64,000 bases of DNA from Sphingobium sp. TCM1 (lineage in GTDB: Bacteria > Pseudomonadota > Alphaproteobacteria > Sphingomonadales > Sphingomonadaceae), in assembly GCF_001650725.1 (NCBI RefSeq), contig NZ_LXVX01000002.1, forward strand, positions 186,001-250,000, given 5' to 3'. Position numbers and translations under genes: made by a program. The notes beneath the pieces are model-generated. The model searched no databases, was not told the origin of the DNA, and saw only the letters and a list, made by a program, of their open reading frames with translations. Shown here in pieces: positions 25,974 to 35,058 of the stretch (its first letter is position 1; every line of letters begins with the position of its first letter).

Positions 25974-26331
25974 CGACGCTGCTGAGACCCTCCGGCCCGA
26001 CCCGGCGAAAGAAGCAGGACCGCGCGCCGGTGTGGCAGGTCGGTCCGGCCGGCACCGCCTTCACCCACACCGCATCCTGATCGCAATCTATGCGAAGGTC
26101 GCGCACCTGGAGCATATGCCCGGACGTCTCGCCCTTCTTCCACAACGCCTGCCGGCTGCGCGACCAGAAATGAGCGAGGCCCGTCTCGACCGTCAGCGCC
26201 AGGGCCTTTGCATTCATATGCGCGACCATCAACACGTCGCCGCTGGCGTCATCGGTCACGACGGCCGTGATCAGCCCGTCGCGGTCATATTTCGGATTGA
26301 GGGTCAGTCCCCTGTCGCGCGCATCGTCCAT
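25960..26331 (-). CDS. hisI: Phosphoribosyl-AMP cyclohydrolase
   Basis: Third step of histidine biosynthesis, opening the purine ring of phosphoribosyl-AMP. It has 123 residues. Signature segments are [33 protein letters not shown], and zinc/metal-binding Cys and Asp in RIDCDQDAV with [11 protein letters not shown] at the end. It is monofunctional, with no HisE domain. The other his genes are not in the window. It is followed by a lipoprotein gene that overlaps its end. Confidence 0.97.
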   Translation of the reverse strand: MDDARDRGLTLNPKYDRDGLITAVVTDDASGDVLMVAHMNAKALALTVETGLAHFWSRSRQALWKKGETSGHMLQVRDLRIDCDQDAVWVKAVPAGPTCHTGARSCFFRRVGPEGLSSVDAAD

Positions 26332-26565
26332 GGCGGGGATATAGAGGGCGGAACGCGCGCTGCGAAGCCTTTTTACGGCGCGCCTCCCGGCCGGGGACCG
26401 GGTGCCGACATGTCACTTTCTGTCAGGATCGTTGCATATTTGCGACAGATTAGCGTCGTGCTTCCTTGCCCCCCGCAGCAAGCGCGCATAGCGTCGCGCG
26501 CACAACCCGAACACGGGACTCCGCAGGGAGCGGGATGCAAGGCCAGGGTTAAAAGGGGCCTCACC

Positions 26566-28842
26566 ATGTCATCATTGCCGATCTTCACCACCATATCGCG
26601 CGGCGCGCTTGCGATTTCGCTTGCCGCTGCCCTGGCGCCAATCGGCGCCGCTCATGCCCAGACCGATCCTGCGGCGGCCGCCGAACAGGGGCTCGGCGAA
26701 ATCGTCGTAACCGCTTCGCGCCGCGAGGAAAATGCCAAGGACGTGCCCGTCGCCGTCACCGCGATCGGCGGCGAAAAGCTGGACGCGCTCAACAGCAGCG
26801 GCCTCGACATCCGCTTCCTGTCGGCGCGCACGCCCAGCCTTCAGATCGAAAGCTCGTTCGGCCGCACCTTCCCGCGCTTCTACATCCGCGGTCTGGGCAA
26901 CACCGATTTCGATCCGAACGCGGCCCAGCCGGTATCGGTCGTCTATGACGATGTCGCGCTGGAAAATCCGATGCTGAAAAGCTTTCCGGTGTTCGACCTG
27001 GCCAGCGTCGAAGTGCTGCGCGGACCACAGGGCACGCTGTTCGGCCGCAATACCCCGGCGGGCGTGGTCAAACTGACCTCGGCCGCGCCGACCGACCATT
27101 ATACCGGCTATGCGAGCGCATCCTGGGCAACGTACAATACCGTCAATGCGGAGGGCGCGATCAGCGGCCCGATCGCCGATGGTCTCAGCTTCCGACTGTC
27201 CGGCCTGCTCCAGCGCCGCGACGACTGGGTGAAGAACGACAATCAGGGCGGCAATGCCAACGCGGAACTGGAAGGTTATCGCGACATCGCCGGCCGCCTC
27301 CAGATCGCTTATGAATCGGGCGACTTCAAGGCGGTGCTGAGCGGCCATTATCGTGACCTCGACGGCAGCCCCCGGGTGTTCCGCGCCAATATCTTCCAGC
27401 CGGGCAGCAATCATTTCGTCGACGGCTTCGACAAGGATCATGTGAACCTGGACGGCTATACCAGCCAGTCGATGAAGCAGGGCGGCGGCAATCTGCGTAT
27501 GCAGGTCCATCTGGACGGCGTCGGCACCTTCTTCTCCACGACAGGCTTTGAAAAGGCGCGGGTCGAGAGCACCGGGGATATCGATGGCGGCGGCTGCTAT
27601 CCCTATACCGGCTGCACTTTCGGCAACCTTGGCGTCGGAACCTTCGATTCCAACACCGGCGGCATTACCCGGCCGGAGGAATTCAGCCAGGAATTCCGCT
27701 TCGCAACCGATGACATGAACGGCATCCGTTTGCAGGCGGGCACGTATTTCTTCCATCAGCGCCTGAAGTACAGCGAATATGCCTATGATCTGGCAGGCGC
27801 GCGGGTCAGCAATATCCTGCACAACAACACCAACGAGAATATCGGCCTGTTCGCGTCCGGCGAGGCGCGTGTGACGCCCGCGCTGACGCTCCGCGGCGGT
27901 CTGCGCTATTCTCGCGACAACAAGCGCGACACGATCACGCTCGACCCGGCGCTAGCCGCAAGCAGCATCGCCAGCCAACTGATCGCCGTCGACCTGCCGC
28001 TCAGCAATACCGCGCGCGGCAAGAACCTGTCCTGGGACGTCAGCGCCACCTATGCGGTCAGTCCGGACGTCAACCTTTATGCCCGCGTCGCGACCGGCTA
28101 TCAGGGTCCGGCGATCCAGGATCGCGTTACCTTCTTCAGCGTGCCGTCGGTCGCCAGGAAGCAGACGACCCTCTCCTATGAAGGCGGCGTCAAGGGCGCG
28201 ATCGGCAACAGCCTGCGCTTCGACCTGTCGGCCTATTACTGGAACACGGACGACCTGCAACTGACGGCCGTGGGCGGCGCCGGGAATTCGGCGCGCCTCA
28301 TCAACGTCAACAAGGCGGTGGGCTACGGCGTCGAGGCAAATGTCGAGGCTCAGCCGATCCCCAATCTGACGTTGACCGTGGGCGGCAGCTACAACTTCAC
28401 CGAAATTCGCGACGATGCCGCTTTCGTGGCGATCTGCGGGTCGGGCATGTGCACGCCGACGGGCCGCACCTTCGTCGACGGCGGCACGACCTACAGCTAT
28501 CTGGACGGCAACGACCTGCCCCAGGCGCCGCGCTATATCGCCAATGCAACGCTGCGCTACGGCATCCCCGTGGGCACGGGCGAAGTGTTCGCCTATACCG
28601 ACTGGGCTTATCGCAGCAGCGTGAACTATTTCCTCTATTCGGCGGCCGAGTTCCGGGGACGCTCCCTTATCGAGGGAGGCCTCAAGATCGGCTACAAGTC
28701 CGACCATGGCTATGAGGTCGCGGCCTTCGCCCGCAACATCACCAACCAGATCCGGGCGGTCAGCGCGATCGATTTCAACAATCTGACCGGCATGATCAAC
28801 GAGCCGCGTGTCATCGGCGGCATGATCAAGGCCGGCTTCTGA
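26566..28842 (+). CDS. TonB-dependent outer-membrane receptor
   Basis: A 758-residue outer-membrane transporter. The signal peptide ends AHA-Q at about 31. A TonB-box-like EIVVTASR at 45-52 is followed by the plug domain (RFYIRGLGN, VEVLRGPQGTLFGRNTPAGVV) and a 22-strand barrel ending in the C-terminal Phe of IKAGF. The substrate could be a siderophore, vitamin, sugar or aromatic compound, and nothing beside it decides this. ATG 26566 is chosen over the much longer frame because the signal peptide starts there with AAGGGG upstream. The 234 bases upstream to hisI hold its promoter region; I saw no clear Fur-type box. A hairpin terminator follows. Confidence 0.95.
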   Translation: MSSLPIFTTISRGALAISLAAALAPIGAAHAQTDPAAAAEQGLGEIVVTASRREENAKDVPVAVTAIGGEKLDALNSSGLDIRFLSARTPSLQIESSFGRTFPRFYIRGLGNTDFDPNAAQPVSVVYDDVALENPMLKSFPVFDLASVEVLRGPQGTLFGRNTPAGVVKLTSAAPTDHYTGYASASWATYNTVNAEGAISGPIADGLSFRLSGLLQRRDDWVKNDNQGGNANAELEGYRDIAGRLQIAYESGDFKAVLSGHYRDLDGSPRVFRANIFQPGSNHFVDGFDKDHVNLDGYTSQSMKQGGGNLRMQVHLDGVGTFFSTTGFEKARVESTGDIDGGGCYPYTGCTFGNLGVGTFDSNTGGITRPEEFSQEFRFATDDMNGIRLQAGTYFFHQRLKYSEYAYDLAGARVSNILHNNTNENIGLFASGEARVTPALTLRGGLRYSRDNKRDTITLDPALAASSIASQLIAVDLPLSNTARGKNLSWDVSATYAVSPDVNLYARVATGYQGPAIQDRVTFFSVPSVARKQTTLSYEGGVKGAIGNSLRFDLSAYYWNTDDLQLTAVGGAGNSARLINVNKAVGYGVEANVEAQPIPNLTLTVGGSYNFTEIRDDAAFVAICGSGMCTPTGRTFVDGGTTYSYLDGNDLPQAPRYIANATLRYGIPVGTGEVFAYTDWAYRSSVNYFLYSAAEFRGRSLIEGGLKIGYKSDHGYEVAAFARNITNQIRAVSAIDFNNLTGMINEPRVIGGMIKAGF

Positions 28843-28868
28843 TCGCTTGCGCCATGGCGCAATGACGG

Positions 28869-28896
28869 AGGGCGTCCCGCAAGGGGCGCCCTTTTT
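28869..28896 (+). terminator. Rho-independent terminator of the TonB receptor gene
   Basis: AGGGCG (28869-28874) pairs with CGCCCT (28887-28892), with a further CCC/GGG pair inside and a GCAA loop, followed by TTTTT. Confidence 0.85.
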
Positions 28897-28974
28897 CGTT
28901 GGCGCGACGAACGGGAAACGCGCCTGCAAGCCTTCGCTCACATGCGCGTCATCTTCTCGATACAAGGGAGAAAA

Positions 28975-29052
28975 TGGGGCGATCGACGGGATCCGAACCC
29001 GCGACCTCTGGTACCACAAACCAGCGCTCTAACCAACTGAGCTACGATCGCC
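28975..29052 (-). tRNA. tRNA-His (anticodon GTG)
   Basis: A 78-nt cloverleaf with encoded CCA. The anticodon loop is TTGTGGT with anticodon GTG. The acceptor stem GCGATCG/CGATCGC is preceded by an encoded extra G (position -1) facing C73, the identity feature of histidine tRNA. The D arm reads GCTCAGTTGGTTAGAGC. Confidence 0.97.
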
Positions 29053-29140
29053 ATGGGGGCCATCGGCCCCGCGAGAAGGGCCACATATGCGGCCCATCCC
29101 CACCCGTCAAGCGAACAAAATCACCGACGTGCAATTTCTG

Positions 29141-29701
29141 TCAGCGCCCCGCATCCCGAAGCTGCGCGCGAAGATTGGCAAGCGCACCCGCCGGAAGGCC
29201 GGGGCGCTCCCGCGCCGGCTTGCCCTTGCGCAAGCGGGCGCGATCCTTTTCCGCCGGATCGACCACCCGCACCCGCACCGCCGCATGGCCCAGCGCGCGC
29301 ATCCCCAGTTGCTCCGCCGCCCCGCGCGACAGGTCGATGATCCGTCCGCGCCCGGCAAAAGGGCCGCGATCATTGATCCGGACCAGGATGGTCCGCCCGG
29401 TTTCCAGCGACGTCACCTCGACATAGCTCGGCAAAGGCAGGCTGACATGCGCGGCGGTGATCCACCTGGCCCGGAACCTTTCGCCATTGGCGGTGCGATT
29501 GCCCGATTCCGAACCATACCAGCTGGCGTAGCCGAGCATGTCATAGCCAGGATCGGCGGTCGGCACATAGGTGACGCCCCGCACCGTATAGGGCGGCCCG
29601 ATCCGCACGGGGCTGTCGCTGACGGGGCGGAAATCGCCCCCGGCACAGGCCGCAAGCGCCAGAGCCGGGACTGCCCATGCCATTCTGGTCGAGAAGCGCA
29701 T
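29141..29701 (-). CDS. rlpA: RlpA-family septal-ring lytic transglycosylase / lipoprotein
   Basis: A 186-residue lipoprotein. The signal is MRFSTRMAWAVPALALAAC with lipid-modified Cys near 19. A double-psi beta-barrel follows, with GYASWYGSESGNRTANGERF at its start and VRINDRGPFAGRGRIIDLS at its core, where the Asp is the expected catalytic residue. RlpA proteins act on peptidoglycan at the septum. This one lacks a C-terminal SPOR domain, so septal targeting would need another signal. Start 29701 is chosen from the signal peptide. The upstream HU transcript is stopped by a terminator at 29752-29787, so rlpA needs its own promoter. Confidence 0.9.
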   Translation of the reverse strand: MRFSTRMAWAVPALALAACAGGDFRPVSDSPVRIGPPYTVRGVTYVPTADPGYDMLGYASWYGSESGNRTANGERFRARWITAAHVSLPLPSYVEVTSLETGRTILVRINDRGPFAGRGRIIDLSRGAAEQLGMRALGHAAVRVRVVDPAEKDRARLRKGKPARERPGLPAGALANLRAQLRDAGR

Positions 29702-29751
29702 ATCGCTTTCCCTACAGCCCCCTCGCCCGCGCGTCGAGGCTGCGCGCCATG

Positions 29752-29787
29752 AAAAAAGGGGCGAAGGCGCGCTGACGCCTTCACCCC
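29752..29787 (-). terminator. Rho-independent terminator downstream of HU
   Basis: Read on the minus strand, GGGGTGAAGGCG pairs with CGCCTTCGCCCC (one mismatch) around a 6-base loop and runs into TTTTTT. It lies between the HU stop and the rlpA start. A second stem, GCGTCTGC/GCAGACGC, sits just after the HU stop near 29889-29909 but has no T-run. Confidence 0.8.
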
Positions 29788-29913
29788 TTCCTTTCGGCAC
29801 TCCGCGCCCGTCGGGTGATCCCCTCAAGGCCGCGTCACTCTCCTGAAAACTTCCGACCGCGACGCCGGTAATTTGGTCAGAGCGAGCGTCTGCGCGAGGC
29901 AGACGCGAAACCC

Positions 29914-30186
29914 TTAGTTGACCGAGTCCTTCAGACCCTTGCCAGCCTTGAACTTCGGCTGGGCCGAAGCCTTGATGGTCATCGTTTCGCCGGTACGCGG
30001 ATTGCGACCGGTGGAAGCCTTGCGCTGCGAAACCGAGAAAGTACCGAAACCGACCAGGCGCACTTCGTCGCCCTTCTTCAGAGCGCCGGTAATGGCGTCG
30101 AACACGCCCTCGACCGCCTTGGTCGCGTCATTCTTGCTGAGGCCGCTGCTTTCAGCAACCGCGCTGATCAGATCCTGCTTGTTCAT
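29914..30186 (-). CDS. HU-type nucleoid DNA-binding protein
   Basis: A 90-residue histone-like protein that bends and compacts DNA. It has the N-terminal MNKQDLISAVAE, the GFGTFSVSQR strand, and the DNA-binding beta-arm with TGRNPRTGE (the proline that intercalates between base pairs is present). Length and sequence fit HU, not IHF. It is a single gene with its own strong promoter candidate at 30244-30272 and its own terminator. It lies downstream of lon on the same strand, as in many proteobacteria. Confidence 0.97.
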   Translation of the reverse strand: MNKQDLISAVAESSGLSKNDATKAVEGVFDAITGALKKGDEVRLVGFGTFSVSQRKASTGRNPRTGETMTIKASAQPKFKAGKGLKDSVN

Positions 30187-30243
30187 GCCTTGGGAACCCC
30201 CTTGTGCTGTTGGTTAGTTTAGGAATCGCGGCGTAGGCGCGGC

Positions 30244-30272
30244 AATAAGGCGCGGATTCAAGCGCCTGTCAA
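30244..30272 (-). promoter_or_regulatory. Probable housekeeping promoter of the HU gene
   Basis: On the minus strand a perfect TTGACA (30267-30272) and a weaker CTTATT (30244-30249) are spaced by 17 bases, about 50 bases before the HU start. Confidence 0.6.
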
Positions 30273-30365
30273 AGGGAAAGCGACGAACCTCCCTGCTCTG
30301 AACCAATTTTGCACTGTGTCGCGCATATCAGCCCAAAGCCAAGGAGTTCCGCCATTTATACCAGA

Positions 30366-32762
30366 TCAGTGCCGAAGCGTGGGATCGCTATCACGGCCGG
30401 CAGGCGCCGAAGGCTGCGCGGCGAGGTCATCCTCCTCGGTCCAGGCGATCGCCTCCGGTTTCGAGACGAGCGCGCGGGCCAGCACTTCATCCACATGGGA
30501 CACCGGAACGATCTCCAGACCCTCGCGGATGTTGGCCGGAATTTCCGCTAGGTCTTTCTCGTTTTCTTGCGGGATCAGCACCGTCTTGATGCCGCCGCGC
30601 AGAGCCGCCAGCAGCTTTTCCTTGAGACCGCCGATCGGCAGCACGCGACCGCGCAGGGTCACCTCGCCGGTCATCGCCACATCCTTGTGGACGGGGATGC
30701 CGGTCAGGGTCGACACGATCGTCGTCACCATGCCGATGCCGGCCGAAGGACCGTCCTTGGGCACCGCGCCTTCGGGCAGGTGGATATGGATGTCCTTGCG
30801 GTTGAAGAGGCTGGGCTTGATGCCATAGCCGGGCGATCGCGCCCGCACATAGGAGAAAGCGGCCTGCACCGATTCGGTCATCACTTCGCCGAGCTTGCCG
30901 GTGGTCTTGATCGCGCCCTTGCCGGGCACGGTGACCGCCTCGATAGTCAGCAGTTCGCCGCCGACCTCGGTCCAGGCAAGGCCCGTCACCGCTCCAATCT
31001 GGTGCTCCTCCTCGCCTACGCCATGGCGGAACTTCCGCACGCCGGCATAGTCGGCCAGGTTTTCGGGCGTGATGACGACCTTGTCATATTCGCCTTCCAG
31101 AATCTTGCGCAGCGCCTTGCGGGCGAGACGCGCCATCTCGCGCTCCAGCGTGCGAACGCCAGCCTCCCGCGTATAATAGCGGATTAGGTCGCGGATCGCC
31201 GGTTCAGTCACGGTCACCTCACCGTCCTTGAGGCCGTGGGCGTCGATCTGCTTGGGCAGAAGATGCCGCTCGGCGATCTCGACCTTCTCGTCCTCGGTAT
31301 AGCCTTCGAGCCGGATGATCTCCATGCGGTCCAGCAAGGGCTGCGGCAAATTCAGGGAGTTGGCCGTCGTTACGAACATGATGTCCGAGAGATCGACGTC
31401 GATTTCCAGATAATGATCCTGGAACTTGCTATTCTGTTCGGGGTCCAGCACTTCGAGCAGCGCGGATGCGGGGTCGCCCCGGAAATCCTGGCCCAGCTTG
31501 TCGATCTCGTCGAGCAGGAAGAGCGGGTTCATCGTCCCCGCCTTTTTCAGGTTCGACACGATCTTGCCCGGCAGCGAGCCGATATAGGTCCGGCGGTGGC
31601 CGCGGATCTCGGCCTCGTCCCGCACGCCGCCCAGCGACTGCCGCACGAACTCGCGTCCGGTCGCCTTGGCGATCGAGCGGCCCAATGACGTCTTGCCGAC
31701 GCCCGGCGGGCCGACGAGGCACAGGATCGGCCCCTTCAGCTTGTTGGTGCGCGCCTGCACGGCCAGATATTCGATGATCCGGTCCTTGACCTTCTCCAGC
31801 GCGAAATGATCCTCGTCGAGGATCGCCTGCGCCTTCTTGAGATCGGTCTTGACCTTGCCCTTCTTGCCCCAGGGCAAACCGAGCAGCACATCGAGATAGT
31901 TGCGCACGACCGTTGCTTCAGCCGACATGGGCTGCATACCCTTGAGCTTCTTCAGCTCCGCAGTCGCTTTCGCCCGTGCTTCCTTGCTCAGCTTGGTCTT
32001 GGCGATCTTTTCGGTCAGTTCAGCAAGCTCATCGCCTTCCTCACCCTCGCCATTGCCCAGTTCGCGCTGGATCGCCTTCAGCTGCTCGTTCAGATAATAT
32101 TCGCGCTGGGTCTTCTCCATCTGCCGCTTCACGCGGCCGCGAATCTTCTTCTCGACCTGGAGTACGCCCAGTTCGCCCTCCATGAAGGCGAAGACCATCT
32201 CCAGCCGCTTGACCGGATCGGCCTCGACCAGCAGCGACTGCTTGTCGGAGACCTTCACGTTGATGTTGGCGGCGACGGCATCTGCCAGGCGCCCGGCATC
32301 CTCAATCTCGCGCAGCTGGACCGGCGTCTCGGCCGGCAGCTTCTTGTTGAGCTTCGCGTAATTCTCGAACTGCTCGGCGACCGAGCGCATCAGCGCAGCC
32401 GCCTCCGGCCCTTCGGCTACGATCTCCTCGACCGTCGCGACATCGGCGACGAGATAGGTCTCGCGCGCATCCATCTGTTGCAGCTGTGCGCGGTGCTTGC
32501 CTTCCACCAGCACGCGGACGGTGCCGTCGGGCAGCTTGAGCAGCTGGAGCACGACGGCGACGACGCCCGTGTCATAGAGCGAGTCGCGGCCCGGATCATC
32601 CTCGGCAGGGTCGAGCTGCGAGACGAGGAAGATTTCCTTATTGCCTTCCATCGCTGCTTCGAGCGCCGCAACGCTCTTGTCGCGGCCCACGAAGAGCGGG
32701 ACGATCATCTGCGGGAAGACGACGATGTCGCGCAGCGGCAGAAGGGGATATTGCGTAGTCAT
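30366..32762 (-). CDS. lon: ATP-dependent protease Lon
   Basis: Degrades misfolded and regulatory proteins in the cytosol. It has 798 residues. The N-terminal substrate-binding domain is 1-205 with a coiled-coil region to about 300. The AAA+ module has Walker [10 protein letters not shown] at 351-359 and Walker B FLLDEID at 415-421. The C-terminal protease has catalytic Ser673 in [10 protein letters not shown] and Lys716 in [10 protein letters not shown]. All catalytic residues are intact. A sigma-32-like promoter lies 46 bases upstream, and the sigma-32 gene rpoH is itself in this window at 54813. The HU gene follows. Confidence 0.98.
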   Translation of the reverse strand: MTTQYPLLPLRDIVVFPQMIVPLFVGRDKSVAALEAAMEGNKEIFLVSQLDPAEDDPGRDSLYDTGVVAVVLQLLKLPDGTVRVLVEGKHRAQLQQMDARETYLVADVATVEEIVAEGPEAAALMRSVAEQFENYAKLNKKLPAETPVQLREIEDAGRLADAVAANINVKVSDKQSLLVEADPVKRLEMVFAFMEGELGVLQVEKKIRGRVKRQMEKTQREYYLNEQLKAIQRELGNGEGEEGDELAELTEKIAKTKLSKEARAKATAELKKLKGMQPMSAEATVVRNYLDVLLGLPWGKKGKVKTDLKKAQAILDEDHFALEKVKDRIIEYLAVQARTNKLKGPILCLVGPPGVGKTSLGRSIAKATGREFVRQSLGGVRDEAEIRGHRRTYIGSLPGKIVSNLKKAGTMNPLFLLDEIDKLGQDFRGDPASALLEVLDPEQNSKFQDHYLEIDVDLSDIMFVTTANSLNLPQPLLDRMEIIRLEGYTEDEKVEIAERHLLPKQIDAHGLKDGEVTVTEPAIRDLIRYYTREAGVRTLEREMARLARKALRKILEGEYDKVVITPENLADYAGVRKFRHGVGEEEHQIGAVTGLAWTEVGGELLTIEAVTVPGKGAIKTTGKLGEVMTESVQAAFSYVRARSPGYGIKPSLFNRKDIHIHLPEGAVPKDGPSAGIGMVTTIVSTLTGIPVHKDVAMTGEVTLRGRVLPIGGLKEKLLAALRGGIKTVLIPQENEKDLAEIPANIREGLEIVPVSHVDEVLARALVSKPEAIAWTEEDDLAAQPSAPAGRDSDPTLRH

Positions 32763-32810
32763 TCACTCTCCGGGGCCAGCCTGTAGCCCATCCATGCGTT
32801 CATCGCCTTT

Positions 32811-32833
32811 ATGGGGATGCCCGTCGCGTCAAT
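32811..32833 (-). promoter_or_regulatory. Probable sigma-32 (heat-shock) promoter of lon
   Basis: On the minus strand, ATTGAC (32828-32833, matching the TTGA core of the sigma-32 -35 element) is separated by 11 bases from CCCCAT (32811-32816), followed by AAA. The -10 is a full match to the core CCCCAT. The start site would be about 40 bases before the lon ATG. Confidence 0.55.
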
Positions 32834-32898
32834 CAATCAGCACTGGTCATATCATAGCAACAATGAACCGCGAGTGATCGTACAGCCGCCATTTCCGA

Positions 32899-33222
32899 TC
32901 AAAAAGGCAGCTTGAAGCCGGGAGGCAGCGGGAGGCCCGCGGTCATCTTGCCCATTTCAGCGCTGGACACCTCATCAGCCTTCTTCCGGGCGTCGTTGAA
33001 CGCGGCGGCGACCAGATCCTCCAGCATCTGCTTTTCCGAAGGTGCGAGCAGGCTCTCGTCGATCGTTACGCCCATGATCCGGCCCTTGGCCGAAGCGCGC
33101 ACCTTGACCAGGCCACCGCCGGCCGCACCCTCGACCTCCAGCTTGTCGAGATTGTCCTGCGCCCGTTGCAATTCTTCCTGAACACGGCTCGCCATGCCCA
33201 GGATTTCGTTCAAGTCCTTCAT
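32899..33222 (-). CDS. YbaB/EbfC nucleoid-associated protein
   Basis: A 107-residue dimeric DNA-binding protein with N-terminal helix (LNEILGMASRVQEELQRAQDNLDKL), a beta-sheet centre (VKVRASAKGRIMGVTID) and C-terminal helix (LEDLVAAAFNDARKKADE). It overlaps the dnaX stop by 4 bases (ATGA), the dnaX-ybaB pair being one of the most conserved bacterial gene pairs. In other bacteria recR often follows; here it does not. Confidence 0.95.
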   Translation of the reverse strand: MKDLNEILGMASRVQEELQRAQDNLDKLEVEGAAGGGLVKVRASAKGRIMGVTIDESLLAPSEKQMLEDLVAAAFNDARKKADEVSSAEMGKMTAGLPLPPGFKLPF

Positions 33223-34832
33223 GCTTCAGCACTCCATTGTTCGAGCCTGTCATCCAGCTCGGCATCGGGGAAGGCGGCCATCGCCGCCTTGACCACCGGG
33301 GTTTCCAATATCTCGGCGCGGGCGTCCGCCGCCTTGCGCTGCTCCTGTTCCAGCAAGGTCGGCTCGGCCGACCCGTCACTCTGCGCCACCTGCCAGGGGG
33401 TACCGGTGACTTCGCGCAACGCAGGCAGCAGGCGCGCCATGAAATCGGCGGGCAGTTGCGACGTCGGGCGATAGTCGAACTGGGGCGGCGCATAGCGCAC
33501 GACGCCCACGCAATCATGAAGTTCCTGTGCCAGTTGCCCCTTGCCCCGCTGCCAGAAGGCTTCGATCAGGTCGACAAAGGTGGCTGGCAGGCGCGCCGCG
33601 GGCGCGGACGAAGACGCAGCGGATGCACCATTGGCTGCGGCCGGAGCCGCCACCGGACCGCCCTCGCGCAGCATCCGCGCAATCTCGCTCGGATCGGGCA
33701 TGGTCGCCGCGTGCATGACGCGCAGCAGCGCCATTTCGCAGCTTTCGATCGGCAGGATCGCGCTCGCTACCTCGTCATGCCCCTTGAGCAGCAATTGCCA
33801 GAGCCGATGCAGCGGCGCGAAACCGAGCTGCGACGCCCAATCCGACAAGGCTTCACGTTCTTCGGCCGACTGGCCGGGGCTGCCAATGTCGCGCCCGGCC
33901 TTCACCAGGGTCACGGCATGAACCAACTCCAGCAGACCGCGCATCAGGGCCAGCGGCTCGACGCCCAGCGCATATTGGTCGCGGACAGCGCCCAGCAGAG
34001 CGCCCGTATCATCTTCCAGCAGCAGGCCGAGGAGGCGGCGCACGGACCCGCGATCGGACAGGCCCAGCATGTCGCGCACCTGGGCGGCGGTGACGAGCGG
34101 CGCCCCTTCCCCCATCTCGGCGTGCGCAATCGCCTGGTCCAATATGGACAGGCCGTCGCGGGCGGAACCTTCCGCTGCCTGCGCGATCAGCGCCAGCGCA
34201 TCGGGCTCGGCCGCCACATTCTCCGCTTCCACCACATGGGAGAAATGGCCGGCCAGCAGTTCGGCCGGGATTCTGCGCAGGTCGAAGCGCTGGCAGCGCG
34301 ACAACACCGTCACCGGCACCTTGTTAACCTCGGTCGTGGCGAACAGGAATTTTACATGGGCGGGCGGCTCCTCCAGCGTCTTCAGCAACGCGTTGAAGGC
34401 GTTTTTGGAGAGCATGTGGACTTCGTCGATGATGTAGATCTTGTAGCGCGCCGACACGGCGGCATAGCGCACCGCCTCGATGATCTCGCGCACGTCGTCA
34501 ACGCCGGTATGGCTGGCGGCGTCCATCTCCACCACGTCGATATGGCGGCCTTCGGCGATCGCCAGACAGGGTTCGCACAGGCCGCAGGGGTCGATGGTCG
34601 GACCGCCCTGCCCGTCCGGCCCTATGCAATTGAGCGCCTTGGCAATCAGTCGCGCGGTGGAAGTCTTGCCCACCCCGCGCACGCCCGTCATCAGAAAGGC
34701 ATGGGCCAGCCGCCCGCGCTTGATCGCATTGCCCAGCGTCTGGACCATCGCGTCCTGGCCGATCAGCTCATGAAAGCTGCGCGGTCGATATTTGCGCGCG
34801 AGGACGCGATAGGGCTGCGGGGAATCGGACAT
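33219..34832 (-). CDS. dnaX: DNA polymerase III subunit gamma/tau
   Basis: Clamp-loader motor of the replicative polymerase. It has 537 residues. The AAA+ domain has Walker A TGVRGVGKTS at 49-58, zinc cysteines C69, C83, C86 and C89 (CGLCEPC) and Walker B IIDEVHM at 134-140. Sensor ATTEVNKVP and the clamp-loader collar (about 230-360) follow, then a linker rich in Ala, Pro and Ser near 390-410 and a tau-like C-terminal domain. I saw no A-rich slippery heptamer of the E. coli type, so only the full-length form is supported. The SRP RNA gene lies just upstream on the same strand. Confidence 0.96.
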   Translation of the reverse strand: MSDSPQPYRVLARKYRPRSFHELIGQDAMVQTLGNAIKRGRLAHAFLMTGVRGVGKTSTARLIAKALNCIGPDGQGGPTIDPCGLCEPCLAIAEGRHIDVVEMDAASHTGVDDVREIIEAVRYAAVSARYKIYIIDEVHMLSKNAFNALLKTLEEPPAHVKFLFATTEVNKVPVTVLSRCQRFDLRRIPAELLAGHFSHVVEAENVAAEPDALALIAQAAEGSARDGLSILDQAIAHAEMGEGAPLVTAAQVRDMLGLSDRGSVRRLLGLLLEDDTGALLGAVRDQYALGVEPLALMRGLLELVHAVTLVKAGRDIGSPGQSAEEREALSDWASQLGFAPLHRLWQLLLKGHDEVASAILPIESCEMALLRVMHAATMPDPSEIARMLREGGPVAAPAAANGASAASSSAPAARLPATFVDLIEAFWQRGKGQLAQELHDCVGVVRYAPPQFDYRPTSQLPADFMARLLPALREVTGTPWQVAQSDGSAEPTLLEQEQRKAADARAEILETPVVKAAMAAFPDAELDDRLEQWSAEA

Positions 34833-34887
34833 GCCTCTGTCCTAGCCGCTCGGACGGCCATTGTCGAAGATGGATGATGACTGGAGG

Positions 34888-34980
34888 GTGGGAGCCGGAA
34901 CGACCCGTGACGAAATCACTGTGGCTGCTTCCGTCAGGACCTGACCAGGTTCGCAACGGTCACGCCCGCCCGACTCCCGC
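34888..34980 (-). ncRNA. ffs: Signal recognition particle RNA (bacterial small, 4.5S type)
   Basis: The minus strand carries the universal SRP domain IV signature: ACCTGGTCAGGTC followed by GGAAGCAGCC, the apical loop and Ffh-binding asymmetric loop. The ends GGGAGTCGG and CCGGCTCCC are complementary and close a long hairpin of about 93 nt. It guides nascent membrane proteins with Ffh. Exact ends are estimates from the pairing. Placement directly upstream of dnaX is common in alphaproteobacteria. Confidence 0.9.
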
Positions 34981-35058
34981 GCCGGCATATGGCGAAGTGA
35001 GGCGGGCTTGGCAAGGGGTTCACCTTCTCGCCACCATGGCAGGGAGAGATCGGCCCGC

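Noticed and set aside
25759-28842. Very long N-terminal extension of the TonB receptor (1027 residues)
   Set aside because: The extension runs antisense through hisI and the lipoprotein gene; the signal peptide and binding site are at 26566.
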